From assembly GCA_024102815.1 (NCBI GenBank), contig JAGFJJ010000078.1, positions 1 through 64,000 on the forward strand: DNA of 64,000 nucleotides, in the 5' to 3' direction. The position numbers were made by a program, and so were the translations under genes. Shown in pieces: positions 44,785-53,726 of this stretch. The stretch comes from Phycisphaerae bacterium (GTDB lineage Bacteria; Planctomycetota; Phycisphaerae; UBA1845). Below the pieces are notes generated by a model. It had not been told where the DNA came from. It was given only the letters and a program-made list of their open reading frames with translations, and ran no database searches. Position 1 is the first letter of the stretch. The number at the start of each line of letters is the position of its first letter.

Positions 44785-46137
44785 ATGCGTGCACGAATCA
44801 CGGGGCGCGAGCGGTCGGCGATTTTGAGTTCCCTTGCGGCAGGTGTCGTTCCCAGCATCGGGCTTCATCATATCCAGGTCGGTCGCAAGGACGAGGTGAA
44901 CGCGCTGCTCAGCGATCTCGCAAAGGTGGAGAATGACGCGGCGTTTATCCGATTCGTGGTCGGCCGGTTCGGCTCAGGAAAGACGTTCTTCCTGAACCTC
45001 GTCCACACAGTCGCATTGGAACGGAAACTCGTCGTCGCGAGCGCCGACATCACAACGCAGCGTCGCCTTCATGGCACCGGTGGACAGGCGCGAACTCTCT
45101 ATAGCGAGTTGATGCGGAACATCGCTTCGCGGAGCCGGCCCGAAGGCGGCGCGCTTCCCAACCTGATCGAACGGTGGGTATCCGATCTGGCTCACGAAGT
45201 ATCCTCCTCCGGCGGAACGGCCGAGGACGTTGGACGCCGTCTTCACGATGCGTGCAAACCGCTGCAAGAGCTGGTGAGCGGACACGATTTCGCGAAGGTC
45301 ATCGAGCAATACTACCGTGGATTCCTCGACCACAACGAAGCGCTGCAACAGGCCGCGATCCGCTGGCTCCGCGGAGAGTACACGACCAAGACCGAAGCCC
45401 GGCAGGATCTCGGTGTCCGAACGATCATTGACGACAGCTCCTTCTACGAATACCTGAAACTCATGGCGGGGTTCGTTCGCATCGCCGGATACGCCGGGCT
45501 GGTGGTTTGTATCGATGAACTCGTCGTGCTGTCCCATCGATTGAACAACAAGACGGCCCGGAACAACAACTACGAGGCGATTCTACGCATCCTAAACGAC
45601 TGCCTGCAGGGATCGGTGCAGGGACTCGGTTTCATTTTCGCGGCAACCGACGACTGTTTGATGGACAAGCGGCGCGGGCTATTCAGCTACGAGGCACTCG
45701 CCACCCGGCTGGCACCCAACCGGTTCGCATCGGATGAGGTCGTTGATTTCTCCGGCCCCGTGCTGTCGCTTGCCAGCCTGACGCCCGAGGATTGCTACGT
45801 ACTGTTGCACAACATCCGCCGGGTGCATGCGAAGGCGGACGACACCAACCATGCGCTGCCCGACGAGGCAATCGAGGCATTCCTCAAAGACTGCAACCAA
45901 CGGATGGGAGCGGCTTACTTCCTGACCCCGCGCGAGACGGTGAAGGATTTCGTTGGCCTGCTCAACGTGCTTGAGCAGAATGAACAAGCGGATTGGCGTA
46001 CGCTGCTCGGGGCTATCAAGACAACGGCGTCGGACGCGACCGATCCTTACGCGAGCGTCCCGGAGCAGGAGGATGGTCCGGACGACGAACCTGTTGCTAC
46101 GCGAGGTGATGACGACCTTGCCAGCTTCAAGCTCTAA
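44785..46137 (+). CDS. sngB: SngB-like ATPase (DUF2791/BrxD family) of a Shango-type system
   Basis: The 450-residue protein has Walker A in FVVGRFGSGKTFFLNLVH (about residues 59-76) and Walker B in AGLVVCIDELVVLS (about 236-249), then the sensor region GLGFIFAATDDCLMD. These are features of the DUF2791 ATPases, which include BrxD of BREX and SngB of Shango. It starts 3 bases after the TerB gene, so the two are surely co-transcribed. No BREX methylase or PglZ gene is present, which argues for Shango. Confidence 0.78.
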   Translation: MRARITGRERSAILSSLAAGVVPSIGLHHIQVGRKDEVNALLSDLAKVENDAAFIRFVVGRFGSGKTFFLNLVHTVALERKLVVASADITTQRRLHGTGGQARTLYSELMRNIASRSRPEGGALPNLIERWVSDLAHEVSSSGGTAEDVGRRLHDACKPLQELVSGHDFAKVIEQYYRGFLDHNEALQQAAIRWLRGEYTTKTEARQDLGVRTIIDDSSFYEYLKLMAGFVRIAGYAGLVVCIDELVVLSHRLNNKTARNNNYEAILRILNDCLQGSVQGLGFIFAATDDCLMDKRRGLFSYEALATRLAPNRFASDEVVDFSGPVLSLASLTPEDCYVLLHNIRRVHAKADDTNHALPDEAIEAFLKDCNQRMGAAYFLTPRETVKDFVGLLNVLEQNEQADWRTLLGAIKTTASDATDPYASVPEQEDGPDDEPVATRGDDDLASFKL

Positions 46138-46140
46138 GCG

Positions 46141-49071
46141 ATGACGGATACCAACGATTTTTCTCAACCGGCCTCACCTTCAAGCGACGTCTCCAGCGCG
46201 TTCGAACTGCTTGCTCGTGGCGTGCAGCGCCAGCTCTGGCGCATGGGCTGGACGGAGTTACGACCGATTCAGGTCCATGCGATTCGCGCGATAACGCAGT
46301 CCGATGCTGACGTGGTGATTGCAGCAGAAACCGCAAGTGGAAAAACCGAAGCGGCGTTCCTGCCGATCATTTCGAGGATATCCGACGAGCCGCCAAGCTC
46401 AGTCCGCGCACTGTATGTCGGCCCGCTTCGAGCGTTGATCAACGATCAGTTTCAGCGCATCGAGGATCTCTGTCAGTACGTGGACGTTCCGACCCATCGT
46501 TGGCACGGAGATGTCGGCGCCGCCGCCAAGTCCTCCCTACTCAAGAACCCGGCCGGCGTCCTTCTCATTACACCCGAGTCCATCGAATCGCTCTTCGTCA
46601 ATCGGTCGTCCCATTTGCCGCGCCTGTTCGGCGGATTGCGGTACGTGGTGATCGACGAGCTGCACTCCTTCCTCGACAGTGAACGGGGCATCCACTTGCA
46701 GAGCCTGTTGTGCCGGTTGCGGCGTGTCGTGGGTGCATCCGATGGATCGTTTCGCACGGTGGGATTGTCCGCCACGCTCGGCGAAATGATCGCCGCTCAG
46801 CGATACGTGAACCGGGACAAACCGAAGACCGTTGCGGTCATCCGCGACGACGCTGGCGGGAAAGAGCTCCGATATCGTCTGCATGCCTATGTCTCGGAGC
46901 CGTCCACTGAGCTGGCTGTCGCTGAGGATGCACGCGAAGACTCGGGCGAACTCGACGTGATGCGGCAAATCGCGGAAGACCTCGTGGAACATTGTCGCGG
47001 CTCCAGCAACCTGGTATTCGCCAATGCCAAAGGCGACATCGAAGTTTACGCCGACCTCTGCAACGAAATCACACGGCGCGATGCCCTGCCGGAATCCTTC
47101 CTCGTGCATCATGGTTCGCTTTCCCGTGAAATCCGGGAAGATACCGAGGCCGGAATGAAGGACGGCCATCGGCAGACCGCAATCTGTTCGAGTACGCTTG
47201 AGATGGGTATCGACATCGGCAGCGTTCGGACGGTCGGTCAGATTGGGGCAACCTGGTCGGTCTCGTCGCTGAAACAACGCCTCGGAAGAAGTGGGCGCAA
47301 AGATGACGATCCCCGGATCATGCGCGTATACATCGCTTGTCGCGACCCCGGATCCGATGGAAGTCTTCTTGATCGGCTGCACCTCGAATTGATACAGGCG
47401 ATTGCCGCCACGGAGCTGCTGCTGAGCGGATGGGTCGAACCGCCGACACCCGCCACATGCGACCTGAGCACGCTGACCCAACAAATCATCAGTGTCATCG
47501 CCGAGACCGGGGGGACGACCGCTTCCGAACTCCACGCCCGGCTCATCCGTCTCGGCGCCTTCCGGGACATCGAGTTGAGTTTGTTCAAGGCATTGTTGCA
47601 GTGTCTTGGCCGGGCTGACATCGCGGAGCAGATCGCAACCGGTGAGTTGATCCTCGGCCTGGAAGGGGAAAGAATCCGCGCCGGACGCGACTTCTATGCA
47701 GCGTTTCAAACGCCGGCGGAGTTCACCGTGACCACCGGACAGCGCTTGATCGGAACGGTGCCGATTCTCGGGTCACCGAGCGTGGATGACCACATTCTGC
47801 TGGGTGGCCGGCGCTGGAAGGTGGTGAGCGTCGACTATGACCGATCGGAGATTCTCGTTGAGCCGGCGCGCGGCAAGAAGCGCCCGTTGTTTATGGGCGG
47901 GGTCGGCGCGGTGCATGGCCGGATCCGTGAGACTATGCGAGATGTCTTGCACTCTGGCGATCGATACGTTTACCTCAACTCGACGGCATCCGACTTGCTG
48001 GCCCGCGCGCGCCGCACGGCGGAAGAAGCCGGCATGCTCACCGATCCCGTGGTCGCGATCGACGACCGAAAGTCACTTTGGTTCAATTGGGCTGGAACGA
48101 ACACGCAGAGCACGATGGCGGCGTTGCTGGGTGCGATCGGGGTTGACGTGATCGACCGCGGTGTGGGTTTGGAGGTCGCCCTACCCAAATCCGAGGTCGG
48201 AACCGCCCTTGCGAAAGTACTCTCGGCCAAGCCCGATCCCGAATCTGTTGCTGAGCACGTCCTCCCTAAGCTCAGGAGGAAGTATGACGAGTTCCTGTCC
48301 GACAAGCTGCTCGATACCGCAATCATACGGGACGTCTTGAATCTCGACGAAGCCGTACGACTCTGCCGCAATCTGGCCAATCCGATCGAGCACCGCAGCG
48401 AAAAAAGCGCCACGAACATCAGCACCCGGCCGACCGGCGTTCGGGCTCCGCGCATCATATCCGGACGCCCCATGAAGGCCCTTCGCTCCTACCTGGTCTT
48501 CGACTTCGAGACTACCGGGTTGGACTGTCATCGCGATCGGATCATCCAGGTCGGGCTCTGCCGGGTAGCGGAAGGTAAAGTCGTGGATCGCACAGGTTGG
48601 CTCGTGCGCCAGGATGTCCCGATCCGCCCCGAGGCGCAGCGAAAGCATGGCATCACGGTTGAAGCTCTGCGGAAACACGGGACGACGCCCGAGGCGAGCC
48701 TGACCCGCCTTCTCGCCGCAATGCGGGAGGCGCCGGCGTGCATGGGACATAACATCCACATGTTCGACCTTCGATTCCTGCGAGCGGAATGCCGGCGCGC
48801 CGGCGTACGGGAGCCCAACTCATCCGCGTTCATCGACACCGCTGCGCTCTTCAAAGGATGGCGTTTGGGCGCTCCGTATGACCACCGGCACGAATCACCG
48901 CGTGACCATGCGATTCGAGTTCTGTCGACGAGAGTCAAGGACCTCAAGTACTCGATCGCCGCCTGCCTAGAGGCCCTTGGGGTCGAGGCTGACAAGTCGG
49001 GGATGCACGATGCAAGCGAGGATGCCTATCTGACTTACTTGATCTTCGAGGCACTGCAAGGTCGGCTGTAG
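46141..49071 (+). CDS. sngC: SngC-like Lhr-type helicase fused to a DnaQ-type exonuclease
   Basis: Residues 1 to about 770 are a DEAD/DEAH helicase of the Lhr type: Q-motif region MGWTELRPIQVHAI, Walker A AAETASGKTEAAF, motif II VVIDELHSFLD, motif III GLSATLGE and motif VI LKQRLGRSGRKDDD, with the winged-helix and Lhr core after it. Residues about 780-976 are a DEDDh 3'-5' exonuclease: YLVFDFETTGLDCHRD (Asp, Glu), MGHNIHMFDLRFL (Asp) and HDASEDAYLTYLIF (His, Asp), all four motifs intact. Position as third gene matches SngC. The exonuclease fusion would add DNA degradation to unwinding. Confidence 0.78.
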   Translation: MTDTNDFSQPASPSSDVSSAFELLARGVQRQLWRMGWTELRPIQVHAIRAITQSDADVVIAAETASGKTEAAFLPIISRISDEPPSSVRALYVGPLRALINDQFQRIEDLCQYVDVPTHRWHGDVGAAAKSSLLKNPAGVLLITPESIESLFVNRSSHLPRLFGGLRYVVIDELHSFLDSERGIHLQSLLCRLRRVVGASDGSFRTVGLSATLGEMIAAQRYVNRDKPKTVAVIRDDAGGKELRYRLHAYVSEPSTELAVAEDAREDSGELDVMRQIAEDLVEHCRGSSNLVFANAKGDIEVYADLCNEITRRDALPESFLVHHGSLSREIREDTEAGMKDGHRQTAICSSTLEMGIDIGSVRTVGQIGATWSVSSLKQRLGRSGRKDDDPRIMRVYIACRDPGSDGSLLDRLHLELIQAIAATELLLSGWVEPPTPATCDLSTLTQQIISVIAETGGTTASELHARLIRLGAFRDIELSLFKALLQCLGRADIAEQIATGELILGLEGERIRAGRDFYAAFQTPAEFTVTTGQRLIGTVPILGSPSVDDHILLGGRRWKVVSVDYDRSEILVEPARGKKRPLFMGGVGAVHGRIRETMRDVLHSGDRYVYLNSTASDLLARARRTAEEAGMLTDPVVAIDDRKSLWFNWAGTNTQSTMAALLGAIGVDVIDRGVGLEVALPKSEVGTALAKVLSAKPDPESVAEHVLPKLRRKYDEFLSDKLLDTAIIRDVLNLDEAVRLCRNLANPIEHRSEKSATNISTRPTGVRAPRIISGRPMKALRSYLVFDFETTGLDCHRDRIIQVGLCRVAEGKVVDRTGWLVRQDVPIRPEAQRKHGITVEALRKHGTTPEASLTRLLAAMREAPACMGHNIHMFDLRFLRAECRRAGVREPNSSAFIDTAALFKGWRLGAPYDHRHESPRDHAIRVLSTRVKDLKYSIAACLEALGVEADKSGMHDASEDAYLTYLIFEALQGRL

Positions 49072-49203
49072 CGGCGCGCCCTTGTGGGGAAACCGGTATT
49101 TTGCTACGAGGATATCGCTTGCCGATCTCGTTCGCGTTCCCGTGTATCGCTGAAAGAAACAAGTGACATTCGCGTCTGCGATCCCTTCGGGTAGCCTGAC
49201 GAG

Positions 49204-49419
49204 GTGATGCCTGCGTACGCGATGAGCATCCACAAGAGACACCAGGGCAGCGAGTTCCCCGCCGTCGTGATCCCCGTCCACACGCAGCACTACATGATGG
49301 TGCAACGCGACCTGCTTTACACGGGCATCACGGGGGGCAAGCGGCTCGCCGTGGTGGTCACAGCCATGAAAGTGCGCGTTGTAGTTACGGCTGCTCCGCT
49401 TCTCGTGGCTGTGAATTAG
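49204..49419 (+). pseudogene. Remnant of a RecD2-type helicase, C-terminal part
   Basis: AYAMSIHKRHQGSEFPAVVI, then VHTQHYMMVQRDLLYTGITGGKRLAVVV, matches the end of RecD2-type helicases (HKSQGSEFPAVVIP, LLYTAITRGKKL). The Ser-Gln of the HKSQG box has become Arg-His-Gln, one residue longer, and Arg in TRGK is Gly, so motif VI is lost. Over 600 upstream residues are absent. It is a decayed fragment. Confidence 0.75.
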
Positions 49420-49444
49420 GCGCCAACTTCCCGGCTCGTCGTGG

Positions 49445-49834
49445 CTATTTCTTCGGCGCTGACTTGTTCACTGAGACGATTCGGTCGTCCTTGTCGAACT
49501 CGATAACAAGGATCTCGTTTTCCCCTGTAGCAAGTTCAATCGGGGTTCCAATTGCTTCCCAGATTCCGAGCGTAAGGACATCCAAAGCGCCGTGAGCGAC
49601 GGCTCGCCCTGGGCTTGGCTCATTGTCCGTCTCGAATTGGTAGATGCTGGTGCTTCCGTGTTGGTGCTGAATCGTCGAGTCGGGAGTACCCAGTGCTAAC
49701 TCTGTTTCGGTCTTCGATACTCCAGGACGAATCGCCGAAAGGTCTGGGGGGCGCTCGCCCCTGGCCGCCATGACAACCGAACAACCTGAAAGCGTGATAA
49801 GGAGGACGATGATACGGACCGGTGATGTTTTCAT
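49445..49834 (-). CDS. Small lipoprotein, SmpA/OmlA-like in outline
   Basis: The 129-residue protein begins with a signal peptide and the lipobox LITLSGC. Then DLSAIRPGVSKTETELALGT, a pattern of a helix after RxGxS/T followed by GTP, is reminiscent of the BamE/SmpA fold, and STIYQFET with a final EILVIEFDKDDRIVSV gives the remaining strands. A BamE-like periplasmic role is only a guess. It ends about 25 bases after the RecD2 remnant on the other strand; the Sel1 lipoprotein gene lies directly upstream. Confidence 0.6.
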   Translation of the reverse strand: MKTSPVRIIVLLITLSGCSVVMAARGERPPDLSAIRPGVSKTETELALGTPDSTIQHQHGSTSIYQFETDNEPSPGRAVAHGALDVLTLGIWEAIGTPIELATGENEILVIEFDKDDRIVSVNKSAPKK

Positions 49835-49858
49835 TTCAACCTCTTCGATGATTATGCG

Positions 49859-50212
49859 TTACTTGGGTGGCATGTCAGATGGCGGAACCTCGAAGAGGCG
49901 CTGCCACATGATGCCGTTTGCGAACAAGTTGTCTCGTGCGACGTAATCGCCTTGTCGCGCGGCTTGTATCCACCAGCGCTGGCCGGCGTCCTTGTCAACG
50001 GCGTACCCGCCCAAACCGTAGTAATAGCAAGTTCCGACGTTGTTTTGTGCTTCGACGTTTCCACGCGTCGCCTCCTGTTCATAAATCGGGCATGCGGCTG
50101 CGTAATCCTCCCGGTACATCGCGGAGTCGGCCAACATAAGTCGCATGTCGCAACCGTTCGCGCTGACAAGAATGATCAGGACAATACAACCGCTTCGTGC
50201 AGTCTGCTGCAT
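49859..50212 (-). CDS. Lipoprotein with Sel1-like repeats
   Basis: The 117-residue protein has an N-terminal hydrophobic segment ending in VSANGC, a lipobox, and then about two Sel1-like repeats: ACPIYEQEATRGNVEAQNNVGTCYYYG and KDAGQRWWIQAARQGDYVAR. Such repeats form helical solenoids for protein binding. The next gene downstream, a second lipoprotein, is 24 bases away on the same strand, so both may form an operon. Confidence 0.65.
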   Translation of the reverse strand: MQQTARSGCIVLIILVSANGCDMRLMLADSAMYREDYAAACPIYEQEATRGNVEAQNNVGTCYYYGLGGYAVDKDAGQRWWIQAARQGDYVARDNLFANGIMWQRLFEVPPSDMPPK

Positions 50213-50330
50213 GTTGGAAGAATCGCATACTTACGGTCCGGAGATCAAGCGCCGACCCTCAGCCCTTCCCACCGGAGCCTCGCTTCCGCTGGTTGGCATT
50301 GCGGTGATTCGTCCCCCGACGCCAAGATGT

Positions 50331-50429
50331 CCCTATCCGCTGGCCGGCCGCATGCGCATTGATGAATAGGGCGCGGTGCCTGGGATTCCTGACGACGCCG
50401 AAGAGCCGCCGCACCTCGTCGGGACTCGG
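50331..50429 (-). pseudogene. Short remnant of a tyrosine recombinase
   Basis: In the minus strand, PSPDEVRRLFGVVRNPRHRA, then LFINAHAAGQRIG, closely resembles the start of the catalytic domain of XerC/D-like integrases (PSxEEVRRLLxAxxNPRxRxLxxxxYAxGLRIxE). The rest is lost and the catalytic Arg context is broken. It lies about 300 bases from the intact integrase on the opposite strand. Confidence 0.55.
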
Positions 50430-50602
50430 GCGGCGAAATGCGAAGCTCCTTCGACAAGGCTGATCAGACCCGACCGCCCGGCGCGGCCCGGCGCCGCAGC
50501 GCACGAGAACAACGACGCTCCGAATTCCAAGTCGATAAAGCCGACCGATGACGTGCGGGATTGGACCGGCCGCGGACCCCACTTGCGCCGAGACCGCGAC
50601 TT

Positions 50603-50622
50603 ATGATAACGGATTCTATCAT
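50603..50622. promoter_or_regulatory. AT-rich inverted repeat in the integrase leader
   Basis: ATGATA (50603-50608) and TATCAT (50617-50622) form an inverted repeat around 8 bases, 110 bases before the integrase gene. AT-rich sequence is rare here; TATGAT at 50602-50607 could be a -10 box. Operator, promoter or attachment-site core are all possible. Confidence 0.35.
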
Positions 50623-50732
50623 CAGCCGCGGCGCGGGGCGGAAACGCGGAAACCGCAGGCACAACGGGCAATCTTTCTCCCGCCGAGAGTGCCGTCCCGG
50701 CGCCGACACCAACGTGCAAGGAGGCGCGACCC

Positions 50733-51824
50733 ATGAGCGATGACAGGAGCGCGATCGTTGCGGATCACACCGCGCCGTGCAACGACGTGCGGCGGGGTCT
50801 TCCGCCGATGCTAATTGGACACGCGACGCCGGAGGTTCGTCGTCGGGTCGAGAAGTTCTACACGTCGGTGTCCGACCTCTTCGAAGCATGGGTGGCACGG
50901 CGACGGAGCCCGCACACGCAACGCGCCTATCGTCAGGACGTAACCTGCTTCATCAGCTTCATGGGGCTCGATTGGCCCGGAGAATCGTGGCGGATTTACA
51001 CCGTCTCGGTAAAAGACGTTCAGGCTTTTCGCGAGGACCTGATCGCCCGCGGCGCGGCACCGAAGACGCTCAACCGGCGAATCTCGTCGGTATCGAGCTT
51101 CTACAAGTTCCTGGCGGCAACGGCCGCCGAGCTTCGACTGCCGATCACCGTGCCCAACCCCGCCCACGCGCAGTTCATCAGCCGGGAATCCAACGATCCG
51201 CTCCACGACACGAAGGCGCTGTCGGCCACGCGTGCACGGCAACTGATGAGCATGCCTGCCGGCAACACGCTGGTCGAGGCCCGCGATCGGGCGATTCTGA
51301 AGTTTTACCTGTACACAGCCGCCAGAATCAGCGCCGGGTGCCGACTCAGGGTCAGCGATTTCCACCGCGACGGCGAGGAAGCCACGATCCGCCTGAGCGA
51401 AAAAGGCCATCGCCATCGGACGATCGGCCTGCACTTCACCGCCGCCGAAGCGATCGCGGAGTACATCGAGAGAGCCGGGCTCACCGGCGGGCCGCTGTTT
51501 CGACCCCGCGTCTCGTCCAACTGCGATCGGCTCGCCGATCGGCCATTTCATCCAATGGGCATGTATCACTTGATCATGGGGTATCTGCGCCGCCTCCCGG
51601 GGGCGATCAAGCGAGAGGCGGCGCCTCATGAAGCGACGGCACCGCGGTGCATCTACACGCCGCATTCGCTACGCGCCACGACGGCGACGCTGCTGCTCGG
51701 CGCCGGCGTCGATATGCGGAAAGTCCAGGATCTGCTCGGCCATCAACACGTCACCACGACGCAGATCTACGACAAGCGGCGAATCGCCGTGTCCGAGAGT
51801 GCCTCGCACGACGTCCCGATTTGA
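50733..51824 (+). CDS. Tyrosine recombinase (phage integrase family)
   Basis: AAGGAGG precedes the ATG. The 363-residue protein has an N-terminal SAM-like core-binding domain (SPHTQRAYRQDVTCFISFMG, then APKTLNRRISSVSSFYKFLA) and the catalytic domain: Arg in YTAARISAGCRL, Lys in LSEKGHRHR, the HSLRATTATLL box (His, Arg), GHQHVTTTQIYDKR (His and the nucleophile Tyr). All catalytic residues are present. It could integrate and excise the element or resolve dimers. The ARISAG sequence has an Ala-Gly change where most have GLRxxE. Confidence 0.9.
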   Translation: MSDDRSAIVADHTAPCNDVRRGLPPMLIGHATPEVRRRVEKFYTSVSDLFEAWVARRRSPHTQRAYRQDVTCFISFMGLDWPGESWRIYTVSVKDVQAFREDLIARGAAPKTLNRRISSVSSFYKFLAATAAELRLPITVPNPAHAQFISRESNDPLHDTKALSATRARQLMSMPAGNTLVEARDRAILKFYLYTAARISAGCRLRVSDFHRDGEEATIRLSEKGHRHRTIGLHFTAAEAIAEYIERAGLTGGPLFRPRVSSNCDRLADRPFHPMGMYHLIMGYLRRLPGAIKREAAPHEATAPRCIYTPHSLRATTATLLLGAGVDMRKVQDLLGHQHVTTTQIYDKRRIAVSESASHDVPI

Positions 51825-51885
51825 GGAAACTCACATCCCCAGCCTGCCACCTGACGAAGAGTTGGTCGCACGGCACACTTCACGC

Positions 51886-52020
51886 ATGATGAAAGGCCCC
51901 AAGCCGGATGACGGATACGTTGTACCGTTCCACGAGGGTTTCGCCGATATGGCTCGGGCCGACTGCCGTGCGGCAAGGCATCGCGAGGCAGCGTCGTCGC
52001 ATCCGCTACCGCGGCCATAA
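51886..52020 (+). CDS. Possible 44-residue protein
   Basis: MMKGPKPDDGYVVPFHEGFA starts a 44-residue frame 60 bases after the integrase stop. There is no ribosome-binding site and no family I recognise. The sequence is only weakly protein-like. Confidence 0.25.
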   Translation: MMKGPKPDDGYVVPFHEGFADMARADCRAARHREAASSHPLPRP

Positions 52021-52067
52021 TGCTCCTGGTTGAAAGTCTGAAACTGGCCTTCGGCGGCTGACGCGGC

Positions 52068-52340
52068 TTAGCGATTTGCAGCCCACAACGATGTATGAAC
52101 TCGGTTTGGCCAGCGGCAAGCCGCGGGCCTGTCCACGAGCTGATGACCGCCATCGGGCTTTGGCACCAAGAGAAAGGGTTCGATCTCAAGCAATTCCGAG
52201 TCCCACGTGTATTCAAAGCGGGCCGGGGTCCATCGGCCGTCATGCGTCCAGGCTTCGACAATGTCACCGGCATGAAGCGGCTCGCCTTCGAGATAGTAGC
52301 GGGGGCCGTCGCGTTCCCAATGAAGCTGTAGGTGTCCCAT
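52068..52340 (-). CDS. Small plasmid protein, possibly DUF5348-like
   Basis: From the Met at 52340 the 90-residue sequence reads GHLQLHWERDGPRYYLEGEPLHAGDIVEAW, with ARFEYTWDSELLEIEPFLLV further on. The LH-x-GD motif with a Trp-rich second half resembles the DUF5348 family of small plasmid proteins; this is tentative. It is the last gene of a minus-strand series that starts at 53721. Confidence 0.55.
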   Translation of the reverse strand: MGHLQLHWERDGPRYYLEGEPLHAGDIVEAWTHDGRWTPARFEYTWDSELLEIEPFLLVPKPDGGHQLVDRPAACRWPNRVHTSLWAANR

Positions 52341-52450
52341 GACTTCAGCCTGCCACAGGACGTGTACCAAATGCAACCTTATTCGACTCGGGGTACACCG
52401 GGCCGAATCGTCGGTCGCCCGGGCCCGTTCACCACCTATTGCCAGCTTCC

Positions 52451-53092
52451 TTACGCGCCTTGGCCGAGCTTGGATGGCCGCAGTGCTTGCACGACACGCC
52501 GCCGTGAACGTACGCACTTCCAGTCGACCAGAGCAAGCCCTGCGGTCTTGCGCTGCTTGTTGACGGCCCGGACGATCGTGTACATCTGCCGACGTACGGG
52601 CGCATACGGCTCGTATGGCATGTGACGAATCTGGTGTTCGATCGCGCCCGCGTCGATTCGTGTCGACAATCGCAGCAACTCGCCGCGGATCTTGCGGTAG
52701 GTTTCCAGCGAAAGGCGTACAGAGGCCCGTCCGCTATAGAGTCCGATGGAATAGCCGGCGAAGTGAATCGGTTGGCCGCGGGCGGCGTTGCGAATAACCT
52801 TCGCTTCGTCCTCAAAGAGACGGTGTTGCCCTTCCGTTGCGAGCAACAGGAAAAACCGCTCAAATCGAAGGTACTGCACGCTGGCCTGTCCCAGTTTCTT
52901 ACGACGATAGCGCGTCCATTTGGAAACGGCGATGTCGTATCGCTCCAGCAGCTTACGGTCGACGGCCATCGGATCCTTGTGTTCGGGAATCCGCCCCGGC
53001 ACGTAGAAATGATAGCCGTTGACCAGATGACTCACCGCGAGTTGCTGGACAAAGCCAGCGATGCTCGCCGCCTCATATCGATATGCTTCCAT
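52451..53092 (-). CDS. Plasmid protein of unknown function (213 residues)
   Basis: The protein is basic and helical, with YRYEAASIAGFVQQLAVSHL, YHFYVPGRIPEHKDP and LSLETYRKIRGELLRLSTR among its clearer segments. The hydrophobic/basic texture and codon pattern are those of a real gene, and it lies between two likely plasmid genes on the same strand. YHFYVPGRIPE is an unusual motif. No domain can be named; a nucleic-acid-binding role would be a guess. Confidence 0.6.
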   Translation of the reverse strand: MEAYRYEAASIAGFVQQLAVSHLVNGYHFYVPGRIPEHKDPMAVDRKLLERYDIAVSKWTRYRRKKLGQASVQYLRFERFFLLLATEGQHRLFEDEAKVIRNAARGQPIHFAGYSIGLYSGRASVRLSLETYRKIRGELLRLSTRIDAGAIEHQIRHMPYEPYAPVRRQMYTIVRAVNKQRKTAGLALVDWKCVRSRRRVVQALRPSKLGQGA

Positions 53093-53154
53093 GCAAATGC
53101 CCCTCCATCAAAGGGTGGAGACTGTTTGCGGCACAATCTCCTGAAGCCGTTGAA

Positions 53155-53370
53155 TCAACCTCCTTTCGTACCGAAACAGAACTCGATCAACTCGACGAGC
53201 TCCTGGCGGGTCGGGTCACGCGAGAACGCCTCCTGATACTCGCGCCGAATGCGGCTCAGCATTTCGGCCGGAACCTCGTCCGGCGTGCCGAACCCGCTCT
53301 CGGTTTCTTCGAGTATGTTGGCCGGCGCATCGCCGATGACACCGCCCGATCCCGTACGCCACCAACCCAT
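53155..53370 (-). CDS. 71-residue conserved plasmid protein
   Basis: GAGGAGG lies about 10 bases before the ATG. The peptide starts MGWWRTGSGGVIGDAPANIL, and the GxVIGDxPA pattern recurs, to my knowledge, in small plasmid-borne proteins. The C-terminal half is a helical hairpin (AEMLSRIRREYQEAF and RQELVELIEFCF). Function unknown. It lies 16 bases downstream of the plasmid-related gene at 53387. Confidence 0.6.
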   Translation of the reverse strand: MGWWRTGSGGVIGDAPANILEETESGFGTPDEVPAEMLSRIRREYQEAFSRDPTRQELVELIEFCFGTKGG

Positions 53371-53386
53371 GACCTGCAAAACCTCC

Positions 53387-53653
53387 TCAGTAATCTTCCG
53401 GGAGCAGGATCGTCGTCGCCGATCGGTCCGCCTCGGTGATGATCCAGAACTTCGTGTCGCCAGCCCGGTAGACGGACAGCAACCGAAACCCGTTACGCAG
53501 CGACAGCTCGTTCTCCGCGACGTCCTCGGGGTCAACCTCACCCCAGTCGCCGGCGGCGTGCCGGGCCAGCGCCGTCTGTACGGCGCCGGCCGGCAGCACG
53601 TTTGCCGCGTTACGCGTAATCATCACGCGTCCCAGGTCGAACTTCGCGGCCAT
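53387..53653 (-). CDS. 88-residue plasmid-related protein
   Basis: The start at 53653 is preceded by GGAGAG. KFDLGRVMITRNAANVL, HAAGDWGEVDPEDVAENELS and FWIITEADRSATTILLPEDY form the conserved pattern of a small protein family often annotated as plasmid-related, with WIITEADRSxTTxLLPEDY at the end. The strand-rich tail ending in LPEDY is distinctive. Function unknown. It is part of the minus-strand plasmid operon. Confidence 0.7.
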   Translation of the reverse strand: MAAKFDLGRVMITRNAANVLPAGAVQTALARHAAGDWGEVDPEDVAENELSLRNGFRLLSVYRAGDTKFWIITEADRSATTILLPEDY

Positions 53654-53721
53654 CGCCACTCTCCGGTTCGACACTCACCGACCACACAAAGCGGGCCGGC
53701 ATCGCTTACAGCCACCTTCAT
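53623..53721 (-). CDS. 32-residue leader ORF of the plasmid operon
   Basis: A very strong AAAGGAGG precedes the ATG at 53721. The peptide begins MKVAVSDAGPLCVV and overlaps the 88-residue gene by 31 bases, so its translation could couple to that gene. No family is recognised. The Shine-Dalgarno sequence is in the stem described at 53727. Confidence 0.4.
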   Translation of the reverse strand: MKVAVSDAGPLCVVGECRTGEWRWPRSSTWDA

Positions 53722-53726
53722 CGCGA

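Noticed and set aside
44785-49071. BREX system, because DUF2791 (BrxD-like) and Lhr-type helicase genes adjoin
   Set aside because: No PglX, PglZ, BrxC or BrxL homologue is present, and the TerB gene in first position fits Shango better.
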